From: Ianthella basta
Taxonomy: Eukaryota; Porifera; Demospongiae; Verongiida; Ianthellidae
Direction: 5' to 3'
Assembly (NCBI GenBank): GCA_964019415.1
Contig: OZ025875.1
Location: forward strand, 3,368,911-3,432,910
DNA length: 64,000 bases
The notes under the pieces are model-generated. The model was not told the DNA's origin and searched no databases. It worked only from the letters and a program-made list of their open reading frames with translations. Within the stretch, counting starts at the first letter, position 1. Each line of letters starts with the position of its first letter. Shown here in pieces: positions 33,801 to 38,540 of this stretch. Both the position numbers and the translations under genes were made by a program.

Positions 33801-34919
33801 AATTTTATCATAATTACACTAACACACTTGGAAGGGTTACTAACTACACTGGAAGCAAAGCTGATGTACGTACATAAACCTGTTGACTTGTGTTAGTGAG
33901 GAACATAATCACCACAACAGAACTAGGCACAGATGAAACCAAACAAAACTACCTCAGCTCACCTGCTTGAACCATACACACTACTCCTGCATCTTCACCG
34001 TGAAAACAATTATGAATTCCAATACCAGGATGGGGGCAGTCAGCCAGGCGTGTCTCACTCCCAGTGCAAGCTACATCGTCATAGTGGATGGGACCAGTGC
34101 CTTGACCAAAGGAAGCCTGTCCAGGTGCAGATGTGGCTCCAGTGTAATTGAGCTGACGACACACCACGTTGGCATCAGTAATGTCCCAACCGTCATCACA
34201 CACCGTGCCCCACTGTCTGTTGTGAAAGACTTCGACACGACCCTCATTGGCAGTGGCACCTCCCACCAATCGGACATCACCTTCGCCCTCCGCTGTATGT
34301 GAAAAACAAAACTGAGAGTACAGACATAGTATGGCACGGTACTTCTTCAGCATAAATTCAGCCCCTGTTTCTCATAGCCTCTAGGGGGCACGGAACAAAT
34401 CCAAAACAGGAGGCACAAAAAAGATGAAAACCATGTTAGCTTGTGACATGCATAATCCGTACCAATAGTAATGACCTCAGAATCAGAACCATTGCTCTAG
34501 CACAACTGACCTTGTGTGGTGTCGCACACCACTCCTGCATCTTCACTGTGAGCGCAGTTATGAATTCCAATACCATTATGGGAGCAGTTAACCAAGTGTG
34601 TTTCACTCCCGGTGCAGGCTACATCGTCATAGTGGATTGGACCAGTGCCTTGACCAAAGGAAGCTTGTCCAGGTGCAGATGTGGCTCCAGTGTAACCAAG
34701 CTGTCGGCACACCACGTTGGCATCATTGATGTCCCAAAGATCATCACACACAGTGCCCCATTCACTGTTGTGGTAGACTTCCACACGCCCCTCACTGGCA
34801 GTAGAACCTCCCACCAATCGGATGTCACCTTCAGCCACTATTTTCAAGAGAAGCACAACAGCAGCAAAAAGCACACGTAGAAGTCTCTGTCTGCATGACG
34901 CAAGACCTCTTGAACCCAT
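1..34919 (-). CDS. Giant multi-SRCR/cbEGF secreted or surface protein (partial, 3' end outside window)
   Basis: Gene-level entry for the exons listed separately between 130 and 34919. In transcription order it codes a signal peptide and SRCR, then SRCR repeats interspersed with EGF modules, and finally a run of EGF modules reaching the left edge: 24 SRCR and 17 cbEGF exons. All exons are symmetric phase 1-1, the donors are GTRAGT-like and the acceptors follow pyrimidine tracts. Each SRCR has six cysteines in the group A pattern (GTVCDD, VVCRQL, CTGSE, DC/NC, HNC, GVVC). Each EGF has DVDEC at its start and C-x-N-x4-Y-x-C-x-C, the calcium-binding and Asx-hydroxylation signature. The family includes DMBT1-like and sponge SRCR proteins; adhesion or microbe recognition is inference. 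A membrane anchor cannot be judged because the 3' end is missing. It could be continuous with the upstream leader exons and with the gene at 42-59 kb. Confidence 0.8.
130..249 (-). CDS. cbEGF exon
   Basis: 120 nt, phase 1-1, donor GTAAGT. Starts [11 protein letters not shown] and ends DGRNCT; six cysteines. It is the last coding exon before the left edge and keeps a good donor, so the gene continues outside the window. Confidence 0.88.
250..2048. other. Intron, 1.8 kb
   Basis: Between two EGF exons. Holds the inverted repeat at 1833-1985 and a short inverted stretch of TTTACTCATCATAAATTTGT with ACGAGTAAACTCGTCATAAA near 350-410. No further coding exon seen. Confidence 0.7.
1833..1985. repeat. 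Long inverted repeat (hairpin)
   Basis: Arms of about 65 nt: GGTTAACTCATGGCTCCTTC pairs with the complement ending GCCATGGGTTAACC, and GGTGGTCAAT with ATTGACCACC; loop about 20 nt. Likely a foldback MITE. Confidence 0.75.
2049..2168 (-). CDS. cbEGF exon
   Basis: 120 nt; donor GTACGT, acceptor CTTGTAG. Starts [17 protein letters not shown] and ends GDGMNCTG. The MNCT sequence makes an N-glycosylation sequon. Confidence 0.88.
2169..2854. other. Intron, no further feature seen
   Basis: No EGF or SRCR remnant recognised on either strand. Confidence 0.6.
2855..2974 (-). CDS. cbEGF exon
   Basis: 120 nt; donor [23 protein letters not shown] at the start and GDGANCTG at the end; the intact six-cysteine pattern supports a functional module. 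Confidence 0.88.
3111..3230 (-). CDS. cbEGF exon
   Basis: 120 nt; donor GTACGT, acceptor CTTTCAG. Variant residues [13 protein letters not shown] replace the usual YTCTCNEGY. It sits only 136 nt from the previous EGF exon, the tightest spacing in this run. Confidence 0.88.
3308..3412 (-). pseudogene. Decayed EGF exon relic
   Basis: Part of this stretch still reads [11 protein letters not shown] and SGVTCTG, like the second half of the neighbouring EGF exons, and GATGAATGT remains near the expected start. The first half does not keep the cysteine pattern in one frame and no clear acceptor is present. Probably a dead module between two live ones, though a strongly diverged exon is possible. 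Confidence 0.5.
3505..3624 (-). CDS. cbEGF exon (DVNEC variant)
   Basis: 120 nt, donor GTAAGG. It begins [17 protein letters not shown], with N for D at the calcium-site position; that substitution is allowed in the D-x-D/N-E-C consensus. Ends GDGMNCTG. Confidence 0.87.
3625..4068. other. Intron, no further feature seen
   Basis: AT-rich; no coding signal. Confidence 0.6.
4069..4188 (-). CDS. cbEGF exon
   Basis: 120 nt; donor [23 protein letters not shown] at the start, then [13 protein letters not shown]. The RNAT sequence gives an N-glycosylation sequon. Confidence 0.87.
4284..4403 (-). CDS. cbEGF exon (DMDEC variant)
   Basis: 120 nt; donor GTAAGT. Starts [17 protein letters not shown] and ends GDGVNCTG. 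It lies 95 nt from the preceding EGF exon. Confidence 0.87.
4404..5437. other. Intron, 1 kb
   Basis: The right end (about 5230-5430) resembles the intron that precedes E modules in the 5.1-kb units (CAGACTGATGATGCTTCA, GACACCATGTA, CCAGTGAAT). The rest is unremarkable. Confidence 0.6.
5438..5557 (-). CDS. cbEGF exon
   Basis: 120 nt; donor GTAAGT. Starts [17 protein letters not shown] and ends GDGSNCSG. Its 5' half closely resembles the EGF exon at 27019-27138 (same [12 protein letters not shown]), and the adjoining intron is also similar. Confidence 0.87.
5558..6361. other. Intron with GC-richer island and minisatellite
   Basis: 5690-6030 is richer in GC than its surroundings and contains two loosely similar segments (CAGCTGCCTTGCGGTCGAAG, CTACCTGCCCTGCATCCGAA). 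The minisatellite follows. No gene recognised. Confidence 0.55.
6151..6296. repeat. 34-bp minisatellite, about 4.3 copies
   Basis: Unit GTACTAGGGGGACACTAC followed by ACATTAAATGGGTAAT. Copies start near 6151, 6185, 6219, 6253 and 6287; the fourth has GAGGAACAC. Confidence 0.88.
6362..6481 (-). CDS. cbEGF exon
   Basis: 120 nt; donor [23 protein letters not shown], the E-module type used in the 5.1-kb units, followed upstream by the same TG-rich intron tract. It is the first EGF of the terminal EGF run. Confidence 0.88.
6945..7145. repeat. Long inverted repeat (hairpin)
   Basis: Arms of about 85 nt, highly similar: AACACCCTGATAAACCACAT and TTGTAGCTACATG pair with CATGCAGCTAC and GTGGTTTATCAGGGTGTT. 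It lies within about 350 bp (6887-7237) absent from the paralogous intron at 9360-9400. Confidence 0.8.
7207..7227. promoter_or_regulatory. CRE-like near-palindrome
   Basis: GACGTCAC and GTGACGTC face each other around four bases. Such TGACGTCA-like sites bind CREB/ATF factors in animals; here it sits inside a probable insertion, so function is only a possibility. Confidence 0.3.
7279..7599 (-). CDS. SRCR exon, c type
   Basis: 321 nt, donor GTGAGT. Variable loop after ATSAP is [14 protein letters not shown] carries a sequon. An arginine replaces glycine in [10 protein letters not shown]. This is the last SRCR in transcription order. Confidence 0.88.
7733..8062 (-). CDS. Chimeric SRCR exon (d-type 5' part, b-type 3' flank)
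   Basis: 330 nt. The upstream side starts [12 protein letters not shown] and is preceded by the intron that precedes d exons; the downstream intron is the one that follows b exons. Loop [21 protein letters not shown]. Best explained by a crossover inside two SRCR exons that removed an a exon and parts of b and d while keeping frame. Confidence 0.87.
8063..8856. repeat. d-E intron module, long form
   Basis: Also at 12726-13515, 17829-18618 and 22929-23717. Carries about 350 bp that the short forms at 26551-27018 and 29865-30320 lack, so long-form units share a common ancestor or the short forms share a deletion. Confidence 0.8.
8857..8976 (-). CDS. cbEGF exon (E module)
   Basis: 120 nt; [25 protein letters not shown]. 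It belongs to the shortened unit whose d and b exons are fused at 7733-8062. Confidence 0.88.
9432..9752 (-). CDS. SRCR exon, c type, unit 1
   Basis: 321 nt. Loop GVAFFG differs from the VRATYG of the other c exons; LGYVGAT and LVNCSHNG also differ. The intron before it lacks the 410-bp MITE found beside the other c exons. Confidence 0.88.
9888..10217 (-). CDS. SRCR exon, b type, unit 1
   Basis: 330 nt; starts [12 protein letters not shown]. Loop RLAFFG; LNYSEAT gives an N-Y-S sequon; ADCPHSGIG and HNCFHGED. Confidence 0.88.
10435..10755 (-). CDS. SRCR exon, a type, unit 1
   Basis: 321 nt; starts [15 protein letters not shown]. Loop [23 protein letters not shown]. The protein appears identical to the a exons at 15538 and 20639. 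Confidence 0.9.
11078..11294. mobile_element. 217-bp foldback element, copy 1
   Basis: Arms of about 90 nt (CAGAAAGGGTTGGTTCTCTA and its complement) around a short loop. Flanked by GTATCTATG on both sides (11069-11077, 11295-11303). The paralogous intron at 32862-32870 has a single GTATCTATG and no insert. A 9-bp TSD fits a Mutator-like non-autonomous element. Confidence 0.83.
11550..12110 (-). other. Conserved intronic block with open frames, unit 1
   Basis: In the a-d intron. One minus frame reads [20 protein letters not shown], then S/T-rich [14 protein letters not shown] and finally HEFVGHK and a stop (ends 11810). An overlapping second frame reads [19 protein letters not shown] onward. 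A TTTTCAG acceptor-like site precedes the block. Copies at 16639-17215, 21740-22316, 25560-25925 and 33099-33660. Confidence 0.5.
12396..12725 (-). CDS. SRCR exon, d type, unit 1
   Basis: 330 nt; starts [12 protein letters not shown]. Loop [31 protein letters not shown] is the d-type signature. Confidence 0.88.
13516..13635 (-). CDS. cbEGF exon, unit 1
   Basis: 120 nt; donor [16 protein letters not shown] has an isoleucine where its copies have leucine or proline. Confidence 0.88.
14076..14485. mobile_element. 410-bp MITE, PIF/Harbinger-like, copy 1
   Basis: Terminal inverted repeats start GGCCCCGTTTACATTAAAAC and end with the complement (TAATGTAAATGGGCCC). TAA flanks both sides (14073-14075, 14486-14488). 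The uninterrupted sites at about 9383 and 31180 read CATAATAAATGCC, with a single TAA. Short non-coding element; the family call rests on TSD and TIR. Confidence 0.85.
14535..14855 (-). CDS. SRCR exon, c type, unit 2
   Basis: 321 nt; donor context CCGG-GTGAGT instead of CCAG. Loop [22 protein letters not shown]. The 410-bp MITE ends about 50 nt beyond its donor, in the intron on the low-coordinate side. Confidence 0.88.
14991..15320 (-). CDS. SRCR exon, b type, unit 2
   Basis: 330 nt; loop [25 protein letters not shown]. The translated exon is identical to the b exon of unit 3. Confidence 0.9.
15538..15858 (-). CDS. SRCR exon, a type, unit 2
   Basis: 321 nt; loop VRATYG, ANCSHNG. Identical in translation to unit 3, and the surrounding intron is also shared base for base where I compared it. 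Confidence 0.9.
16181..16397. mobile_element. Foldback element, copy 2
   Basis: Unit 2 copy, with one arm base changed (GTTTCAACC for GTTTCGACC), a change shared with unit 3. Confidence 0.83.
17499..17828 (-). CDS. SRCR exon, d type, unit 2
   Basis: 330 nt; VEVYHNGQ instead of [15 protein letters not shown], loop [19 protein letters not shown]. Confidence 0.88.
18619..18738 (-). CDS. cbEGF exon, unit 2
   Basis: 120 nt; [13 protein letters not shown], with a valine where the other E modules have threonine. The variant bases (CACACACATG) resemble the EGF exons at 4069 and 43964, so a conversion tract is possible. Confidence 0.88.
19177..19586. mobile_element. 410-bp MITE, copy 2
   Basis: Carried along by the unit duplication, not a separate insertion: same place, same TAA flanks, nearly same sequence as copy 1. 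Confidence 0.85.
19636..19956 (-). CDS. SRCR exon, c type, unit 3
   Basis: 321 nt; loop VRATYG. LGYIGAT and NGQWGT differ from the unit 2 copy (LGYTGAT, NGEWGT) within an otherwise matching stretch. The changes match other exons of the locus, which suggests gene conversion. Confidence 0.88.
20092..20421 (-). CDS. SRCR exon, b type, unit 3
   Basis: 330 nt; loop [11 protein letters not shown]. Same protein as the exon at 14991. Confidence 0.9.
20639..20959 (-). CDS. SRCR exon, a type, unit 3
   Basis: 321 nt; loop VRATYG. Same protein as the exon at 15538. Confidence 0.9.
21282..21498. mobile_element. Foldback element, copy 3
   Basis: Unit 3 copy, carrying the same private arm change as unit 2. 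Confidence 0.83.
22599..22928 (-). CDS. SRCR exon, d type, unit 3
   Basis: 330 nt; INDANVVC instead of [15 protein letters not shown], loop RLAFFG. The near-identity of units 2 and 3 ends near this exon. Confidence 0.88.
23718..23837 (-). CDS. cbEGF exon, unit 3
   Basis: 120 nt; [36 protein letters not shown]. Confidence 0.88.
24278..24687. mobile_element. 410-bp MITE, copy 3
   Basis: Same position and TAA flanks, but more divergent internally (for example TTGCACTATCCATTTTCATG). Its right terminal repeat is closer to a perfect complement of the left, so it may preserve older sequence. Confidence 0.83.
24737..25057 (-). CDS. Chimeric SRCR exon (a-type 5' part, c-type 3' part)
   Basis: 321 nt. 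The start [15 protein letters not shown] and the upstream intron match a exons; the end (VQCTGSE, ANCSHSG, CCGG-GTGAGT donor) and the downstream intron with the 410-bp MITE match c exons. An unequal crossover inside SRCR exons removed the b exon of this unit without breaking frame. Confidence 0.9.
25380..25560. mobile_element. Foldback element, copy 4, truncated
   Basis: The right end and its target repeat are missing because of the unit 4 intron deletion. Confidence 0.8.
25560..25925 (-). other. Conserved intronic block, truncated copy
   Basis: Carries a 27-nt deletion that keeps the first frame (SSAD joined to SLLTRIHT). In the second frame the same deletion opens a leader-like start [20 protein letters not shown]. 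The 3' part of the block is lost. Confidence 0.45.
26221..26550 (-). CDS. SRCR exon, d type, unit 4
   Basis: 330 nt; loop [11 protein letters not shown] rather than the RLAFFG of the other d exons; [20 protein letters not shown]. Confidence 0.88.
26551..27018. repeat. d-E intron module, short form
   Basis: Runs GGTGATCTATATATCACC directly to TATGTACTAGGTCATTTT. The same junction appears at about 30040. Confidence 0.8.
27019..27138 (-). CDS. cbEGF exon
   Basis: 120 nt; [30 protein letters not shown] with serine for asparagine. The last base group before the donor is ACAG rather than ACTG. Confidence 0.87.
27295..27414 (-). CDS. cbEGF exon
   Basis: 120 nt; [29 protein letters not shown]. Unit 4 carries two EGF exons where units 1-3 carry one. 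Confidence 0.87.
27525..27884. mobile_element. 360-bp TIR element, Mutator-like
   Basis: 29-bp terminal inverted repeats TAGTCTAGC(T/C)GCTAGCCCC then TACTTTGTCA, one mismatch. Flanks ATTTACATG and ATTTATATG form a 9-bp target duplication with one mismatch. No coding capacity. Confidence 0.8.
28192..28518 (-). CDS. SRCR exon
   Basis: 327 nt; starts [17 protein letters not shown]. Loop [25 protein letters not shown]; ends CDTSPG at a GTGAGT donor. It does not fall in the a-d types and looks more like the exons around 36-38 kb. Confidence 0.87.
28598..28921 (-). CDS. SRCR exon
   Basis: 324 nt; starts [10 protein letters not shown] after a c-type acceptor region. Loop [23 protein letters not shown], and an unusual end CTTNMQG before a GTAAGT donor. 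Confidence 0.87.
28922..29534. other. Intron without the usual a-d block
   Basis: The left part resembles the c-side intron; the rest has no match to other introns here and no coding signal. Confidence 0.6.
29535..29864 (-). CDS. SRCR exon, d type, unit 5
   Basis: 330 nt; VGNEGAIRL start, loop [36 protein letters not shown]. Confidence 0.88.
29865..30320. repeat. d-E intron module, second short form
   Basis: Shares the deletion-like junction with 26551-27018, linking units 4 and 5. Confidence 0.8.
30321..30440 (-). CDS. cbEGF exon
   Basis: 120 nt; donor [32 protein letters not shown]. Confidence 0.87.
30591..30710 (-). CDS. cbEGF exon
   Basis: 120 nt; donor [23 protein letters not shown]; ends [11 protein letters not shown], which lacks the usual NCT sequon. 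It is followed in the upstream intron by the longest TG tract of the window. Confidence 0.87.
30808..30886. repeat. (TG)n microsatellite
   Basis: Nearly pure TG run in the intron upstream of the EGF exon at 30591. Shorter, interrupted TG tracts occupy the matching intron position at 6568-6630, 9068-9120, 13727-13820, 18830-18910 and 23930-24020. Confidence 0.9.
31228..31548 (-). CDS. SRCR exon, c type
   Basis: 321 nt; [14 protein letters not shown], loop QRAFFG, GNCSHNG. Its intron lacks the 410-bp MITE, like the c exon at 9432. Confidence 0.88.
31682..32011 (-). CDS. SRCR exon, b type
   Basis: 330 nt; AEGEGDIRL start, LNYSEAT, loop [14 protein letters not shown]. Confidence 0.88.
32229..32549 (-). 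CDS. SRCR exon, a type
   Basis: 321 nt; EDDVRLVGG (D for G in the usual EGDVRL), LGYTRAT, loop GVATYG as in the 42-59 kb gene. Confidence 0.88.
33099..33660 (-). other. Conserved intronic block, most divergent copy
   Basis: The first frame is still open ([20 protein letters not shown] to HEFVGHK) despite many substitutions and a 3-nt deletion (SSAEVPLAY for [10 protein letters not shown]). The second frame runs 106 codons to KALN. Confidence 0.5.
33963..34292 (-). CDS. SRCR exon, b-like
   Basis: 330 nt; [24 protein letters not shown], loop GQASFG, ADCPHPG. Second SRCR in transcription order. Confidence 0.87.
34511..34919 (-). CDS. Leader-bearing SRCR exon (candidate first exon of the left-hand gene)
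   Basis: ATG at 34919 opens [15 protein letters not shown], then a hydrophobic core [14 protein letters not shown], then EGDIRLVGG of the SRCR: a convincing signal peptide. The exon ends in phase 1 at a GTCAGT donor. A pyrimidine-rich AG inside the leader (CTTGAAAATAG) would instead give a 327-nt internal exon, 34511-34837, in the same phase. Loop GQASFG, NSEWGT, VNCSHNG. A MITE sits 24 nt upstream of the ATG. Confidence 0.82.
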
Positions 34920-34942
34920 TACAATACTAGGGAAAGGTCTAT

Positions 34943-35331
34943 AAGTAATAGTTAAATGGCGACCAAGAGGTGTCTACGTGATTTAGAGCATAAAGCTCAA
35001 GGGCGCGAAGTACCCGAGTGCTGAGTGGTCTAAATCGCATAAAGACACCGATTGGTCACCATTTAAGTAATATAGATCCAAATCTGTTCGCTTACCCAAT
35101 CATTTCGCCTTCCTCTCTCTTCTTGACAGCGTACGCGTGAATGACATCATACTACAATGATAATTGCCCCCACGGAGTTCCCGCAGATGGCTATATGGGA
35201 TTTATAAACCACTGCGCTCTGCGCGCAACGTACAATTATGGGATTTAGAATCACGCACGAAGGAGTTGGAATGCTTCTCAGAGATTTAGAACCATTGTTT
35301 AGAGGCCTGTTACCATGGCAATGGAATCTAT
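34943..35331. mobile_element. Palindromic MITE 24 nt upstream of a start codon
   Basis: TCTAT borders both edges (34938-34942, 35327-35331). The paralogous site near 36979 continues from GGTCTATA straight into ATGCAAAATAA. Its first part is a strong palindrome (TTAAATGGCGACCAAGAGGT against CGATTGGTCACCATTTAA). Inverted copy at 49041-49387. Confidence 0.78.
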
Positions 35332-36561
35332 TGCAAAATAAATAAGCAATCATTGAATAGGCTATAGCTCCATGCACTGGCCCCTTGCAATAGTGTAAGG
35401 GCAATGGACATCTACCATCACGGTGAATGAAACATCTGGTCTCCAAGAGTCACGACACGAGGCGAAGCTGAATTCCTTCAAGCAAGAATGGATAGTGGCC
35501 TAAGTGGGTGCTTACTTCTGCATAAAGTTTGGCAAATGCATTTTGGAGAATACCACTCTTATGTGGGAATTTCGTACTGCACTGATTCTAAATGAGCTAG
35601 TAAAATCTACTTGGATTTGGGAATGTTTAGAAATCAGTCTGTTGAAGAGGGCTCTTCATCTTGGACATTTTGACCCTGAAGGTCAATACTTGCAAGTTGA
35701 AGTGCCATGGGCACCAACCTTACATAAAGATGGGCATCCCGTGTACACTTTAACTTGCCGATGACGACCCACAGAGTCGAAAGATGAAGATGAAGAACCC
35801 TATCCAATAGACTGTGTTTTTAATGCTTCCAAATCTAAAAGGATTGTACATCACCAATACCACAGCAGCACTGTCCGAGTGTCACCAAGCTAACACTTTT
35901 ACTCATGATTGGTTAGCAAAGTCTGTCCACAATGATGTTGATTTGCTGTTTCGTTCAGAATACAGAGGAGGAATGAAGGGGTTAGTGCCAAGGGTAAAAA
36001 GCTGTATAAGTTCTCTTTAGCTAGACTATCAACCCATGCTGCATCCCTGCGACGATGTAAGGGCCATCATGGTGTGAGTCTTCCTATGACTGCTTGTTAC
36101 AGTTTCTACCCCTGCTACTAAACCCCTTCCTCAGTATTCTGAACTAAACAAAGATTCAACAAAGTGCGAACACATGTTGCTGACCAGTCATGAGAAAAAG
36201 TGTTTGCTTTTGAAATCTGGTGGCTGCCTGCCCAGTGCTGCCACTGTGGAGTGGTATTCTCTATAAAGGCCTTGATTACAGTGTCAATCCAGTAATTCAC
36301 CAACCTTTATACAGACTTATGTACGTACATCAACCACGTTTGCATTGCACAAGTGTACAGCGTGCCAGTGATCCATGCGTTGGTATTGCAAATCAAAACA
36401 GGGAATCCAGGCAAAATTGGGCTTTACGCTAGCAAGTTTAACATAGACACATACATACATACAGATCTGATAGCTTGCCAACAAAAGGGAACATTCTGGA
36501 AATAGTGAGATATGGTTCAAAACTGAGAAAGGAAGACAACAAAAACAAGCTCAGCACTCAC
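35332..36561. repeat. Tandem duplication around the leader exons, copy 1
   Basis: About 1.2 kb matching 36979-38156 (for example AAGTTTGGCAAATGCATTTT, CCAATACCACAACAGCACTG type blocks, TTGATTACAGTGTCAATCC). Holds short plus-strand ORFs that are not preserved well between copies; no gene recognised. Confidence 0.85.
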
Positions 36562-36958
36562 CACACACCACTCCTGCATCTTCACTGTGAGCACAGTTAT
36601 GAATTCCAATACCATTATGCGAGCAGTTAACCAAGTGTGTTTCACTCCCGGTGCAGGCCACATTGTCATAGTGGATTGGACCAGTGCCTTGACCAAAGAA
36701 GGCTTGTCCAGGTGCAGATGTGGCTTCACCGTAACCAAGCTGTCGGCACACCACGTTGGCATCATTGATGTCCCAAAGATCATCACACACAGTGCCCCAT
36801 TCACTGTTGTGGTACACTTCAACACGCCCCTCACTGGCAGTAGAACCTCCCACCAATCGGATGTCACCTTCAGCCACTATTTTTGAGAGAAACACAACAG
36901 TAGCAAAAAACACACGTAGAAGTCTCTGTCTGCATGACGCAAGACCTCTTGAACCCAT
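36562..36958 (-). CDS. Leader-bearing SRCR exon, tandem copy
   Basis: ATG at 36958 gives the same [15 protein letters not shown] leader with core [14 protein letters not shown]; the copies differ by substitutions only, mostly replacing residues. Loop GQAFFG, LGYGEAT. The 3' end (GVVCG, donor GTGAGT) is that of the next exon at 38157, so this exon is itself a crossover product. Alternative acceptor use gives 36562-36876 (315 nt), phase 1-1. No separate downstream body is visible, so it may be an alternative first exon of the left-hand gene. Confidence 0.78.
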
Positions 36959-36978
36959 TACAATACTAGGGAAAGGTC

Positions 36979-38156
36979 TATAATGCAAAATAATAAGCAA
37001 TCATTGAATAGGCTATAGCTCCATGCACTGGCCCCTTGCAATAATGTAAGGGCAATGGACATCTACCATCGCAGTGAAAGGAACATCTGGTCTCCAAGAG
37101 GCACAACACAAGGTGAAGTTGAATTCCTTCCAGCAAGAATGAATAGTGGCCGTGCTTACTTCTGCATAAAGTTTGGCAAATGCATTTTGGAGAATACCAC
37201 TCTTATGTGGGAATTTCGTACTGCACTGATTCTAAATGAGCTAGTAATCTTTTTTTGGATTTGGGAGTGTTTAGAACTCGGTCTGTTGAAGAGGGCTCTT
37301 CATCTTGGACATTTTGACCCTGAAAGATGGGCATCCTCCTGTAGCACTTCAACTTGCCGATGACGACCCACAGGGTCGAAAGATGAAGATGAAGAACCCT
37401 ATTTAATAGACTGTGTTTTATTAATGCTTACAAATCCAAAAGGATTGTACATCACCAATACCACAACAGCACTGTCCGAGTGTCACCAAGCTAACACTTT
37501 TACTTGTGATTGGTTAGCAAAGTCTGTCCACAATGATGTTGATTTGCTGTTTTGTTCAGAATACAGAGGAGGAATGAAGGGGTTAGTGCCAAGGGTAAAA
37601 AGCTGTATAAGTTCTCATCAACCCATGCTGCATCCCTGCGATGATGTAAGGGCCATCACGGTGTGAGTCTTCCTATGACTGCTTATTACACTTTCAACCC
37701 CTGCTACTAAACCCCTTCCTCAGTATTCTGAACTAAACAAAGATACAACAAAGTGCGGACAGATGTTGCTGACCAGTTATGAGAAAAAGTGTTTGCTTTT
37801 GAAATCTGGTGGCTGCCTGCCCAGTGCTGCCACTGTGGAGTGGTATTCTCTATAAAGGCCTTGATTACAGTGTCAATCCAGTAATTCACCAACCTTTATA
37901 CAGACTTACAGTATGTACGTACGTCAACCACGTTTGCATTGCACAAGTGTACAGCGTGCCAGTGATCCATGCGTTGGTATTGCAAATCAAAACAGGGAAT
38001 CCAGGCAAAATTGGGCTTTTATGCTAGTAATTTTAATGTAGAAACATACATATATACAGATCTGATAGCTTGCCAACAAGAGAGAACATTCTGGAAATAG
38101 TGAGATATGGTTCAAAACTGTGAAAGGAGAACAACAAAAACAAGCTCAGCACTCAC
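36979..38156. repeat. Tandem duplication around the leader exons, copy 2
   Basis: Lacks the MITE present at the left edge of copy 1 and a few short blocks. Lies between the leader exon at 36562-36958 and the SRCR exon at 38157. Confidence 0.85.
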
Positions 38157-38520
38157 CACACACCACTCCTGCATCTTCACCATGAACACAGTTATGACTT
38201 CCAATACCATTATGAGAGCAGTCAGCCAGACGTGTCTCACTCCCAGTGCAAGCTACATCGTCATAGTGGATTGGGCCAGTGCCTTGACCAAAGAAGGCTT
38301 GTCCAGGTGCTGATGTGGCTCCACTGTAACCAAGCTGTCGGCACACCACGGTGGCATCATTGATGTCCCAAAGATCATCACACACAGTGCCCCATTGTCC
38401 ATTGTGGTAGACTTCCACACGCCCCTCATTTGCTGTGGTACCTCCCACTAGGCGAACAGAACCCTCAGCTGCATGGGTGGCAAACAGAAGTGTATAAAGC
38501 TATGTGGTCGAGAGATCCAT
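38157..38520 (-). CDS. SRCR exon with a leader interrupted by a stop
   Basis: The leader region matches the first exon at 58987 ([13 protein letters not shown] retained), but the TGG codon at position 7 is TAG here, giving MDLSTT and a stop. The SRCR itself is intact: [14 protein letters not shown], loop [19 protein letters not shown]. With the acceptor at GCCACCCATGCAG it is a clean 312-nt phase 1-1 exon, 38157-38468. It can therefore serve as an internal exon but not, as it stands, as a first exon using that ATG. Confidence 0.78.
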
Positions 38521-38540
38521 TGGAATACACAACGACTATG

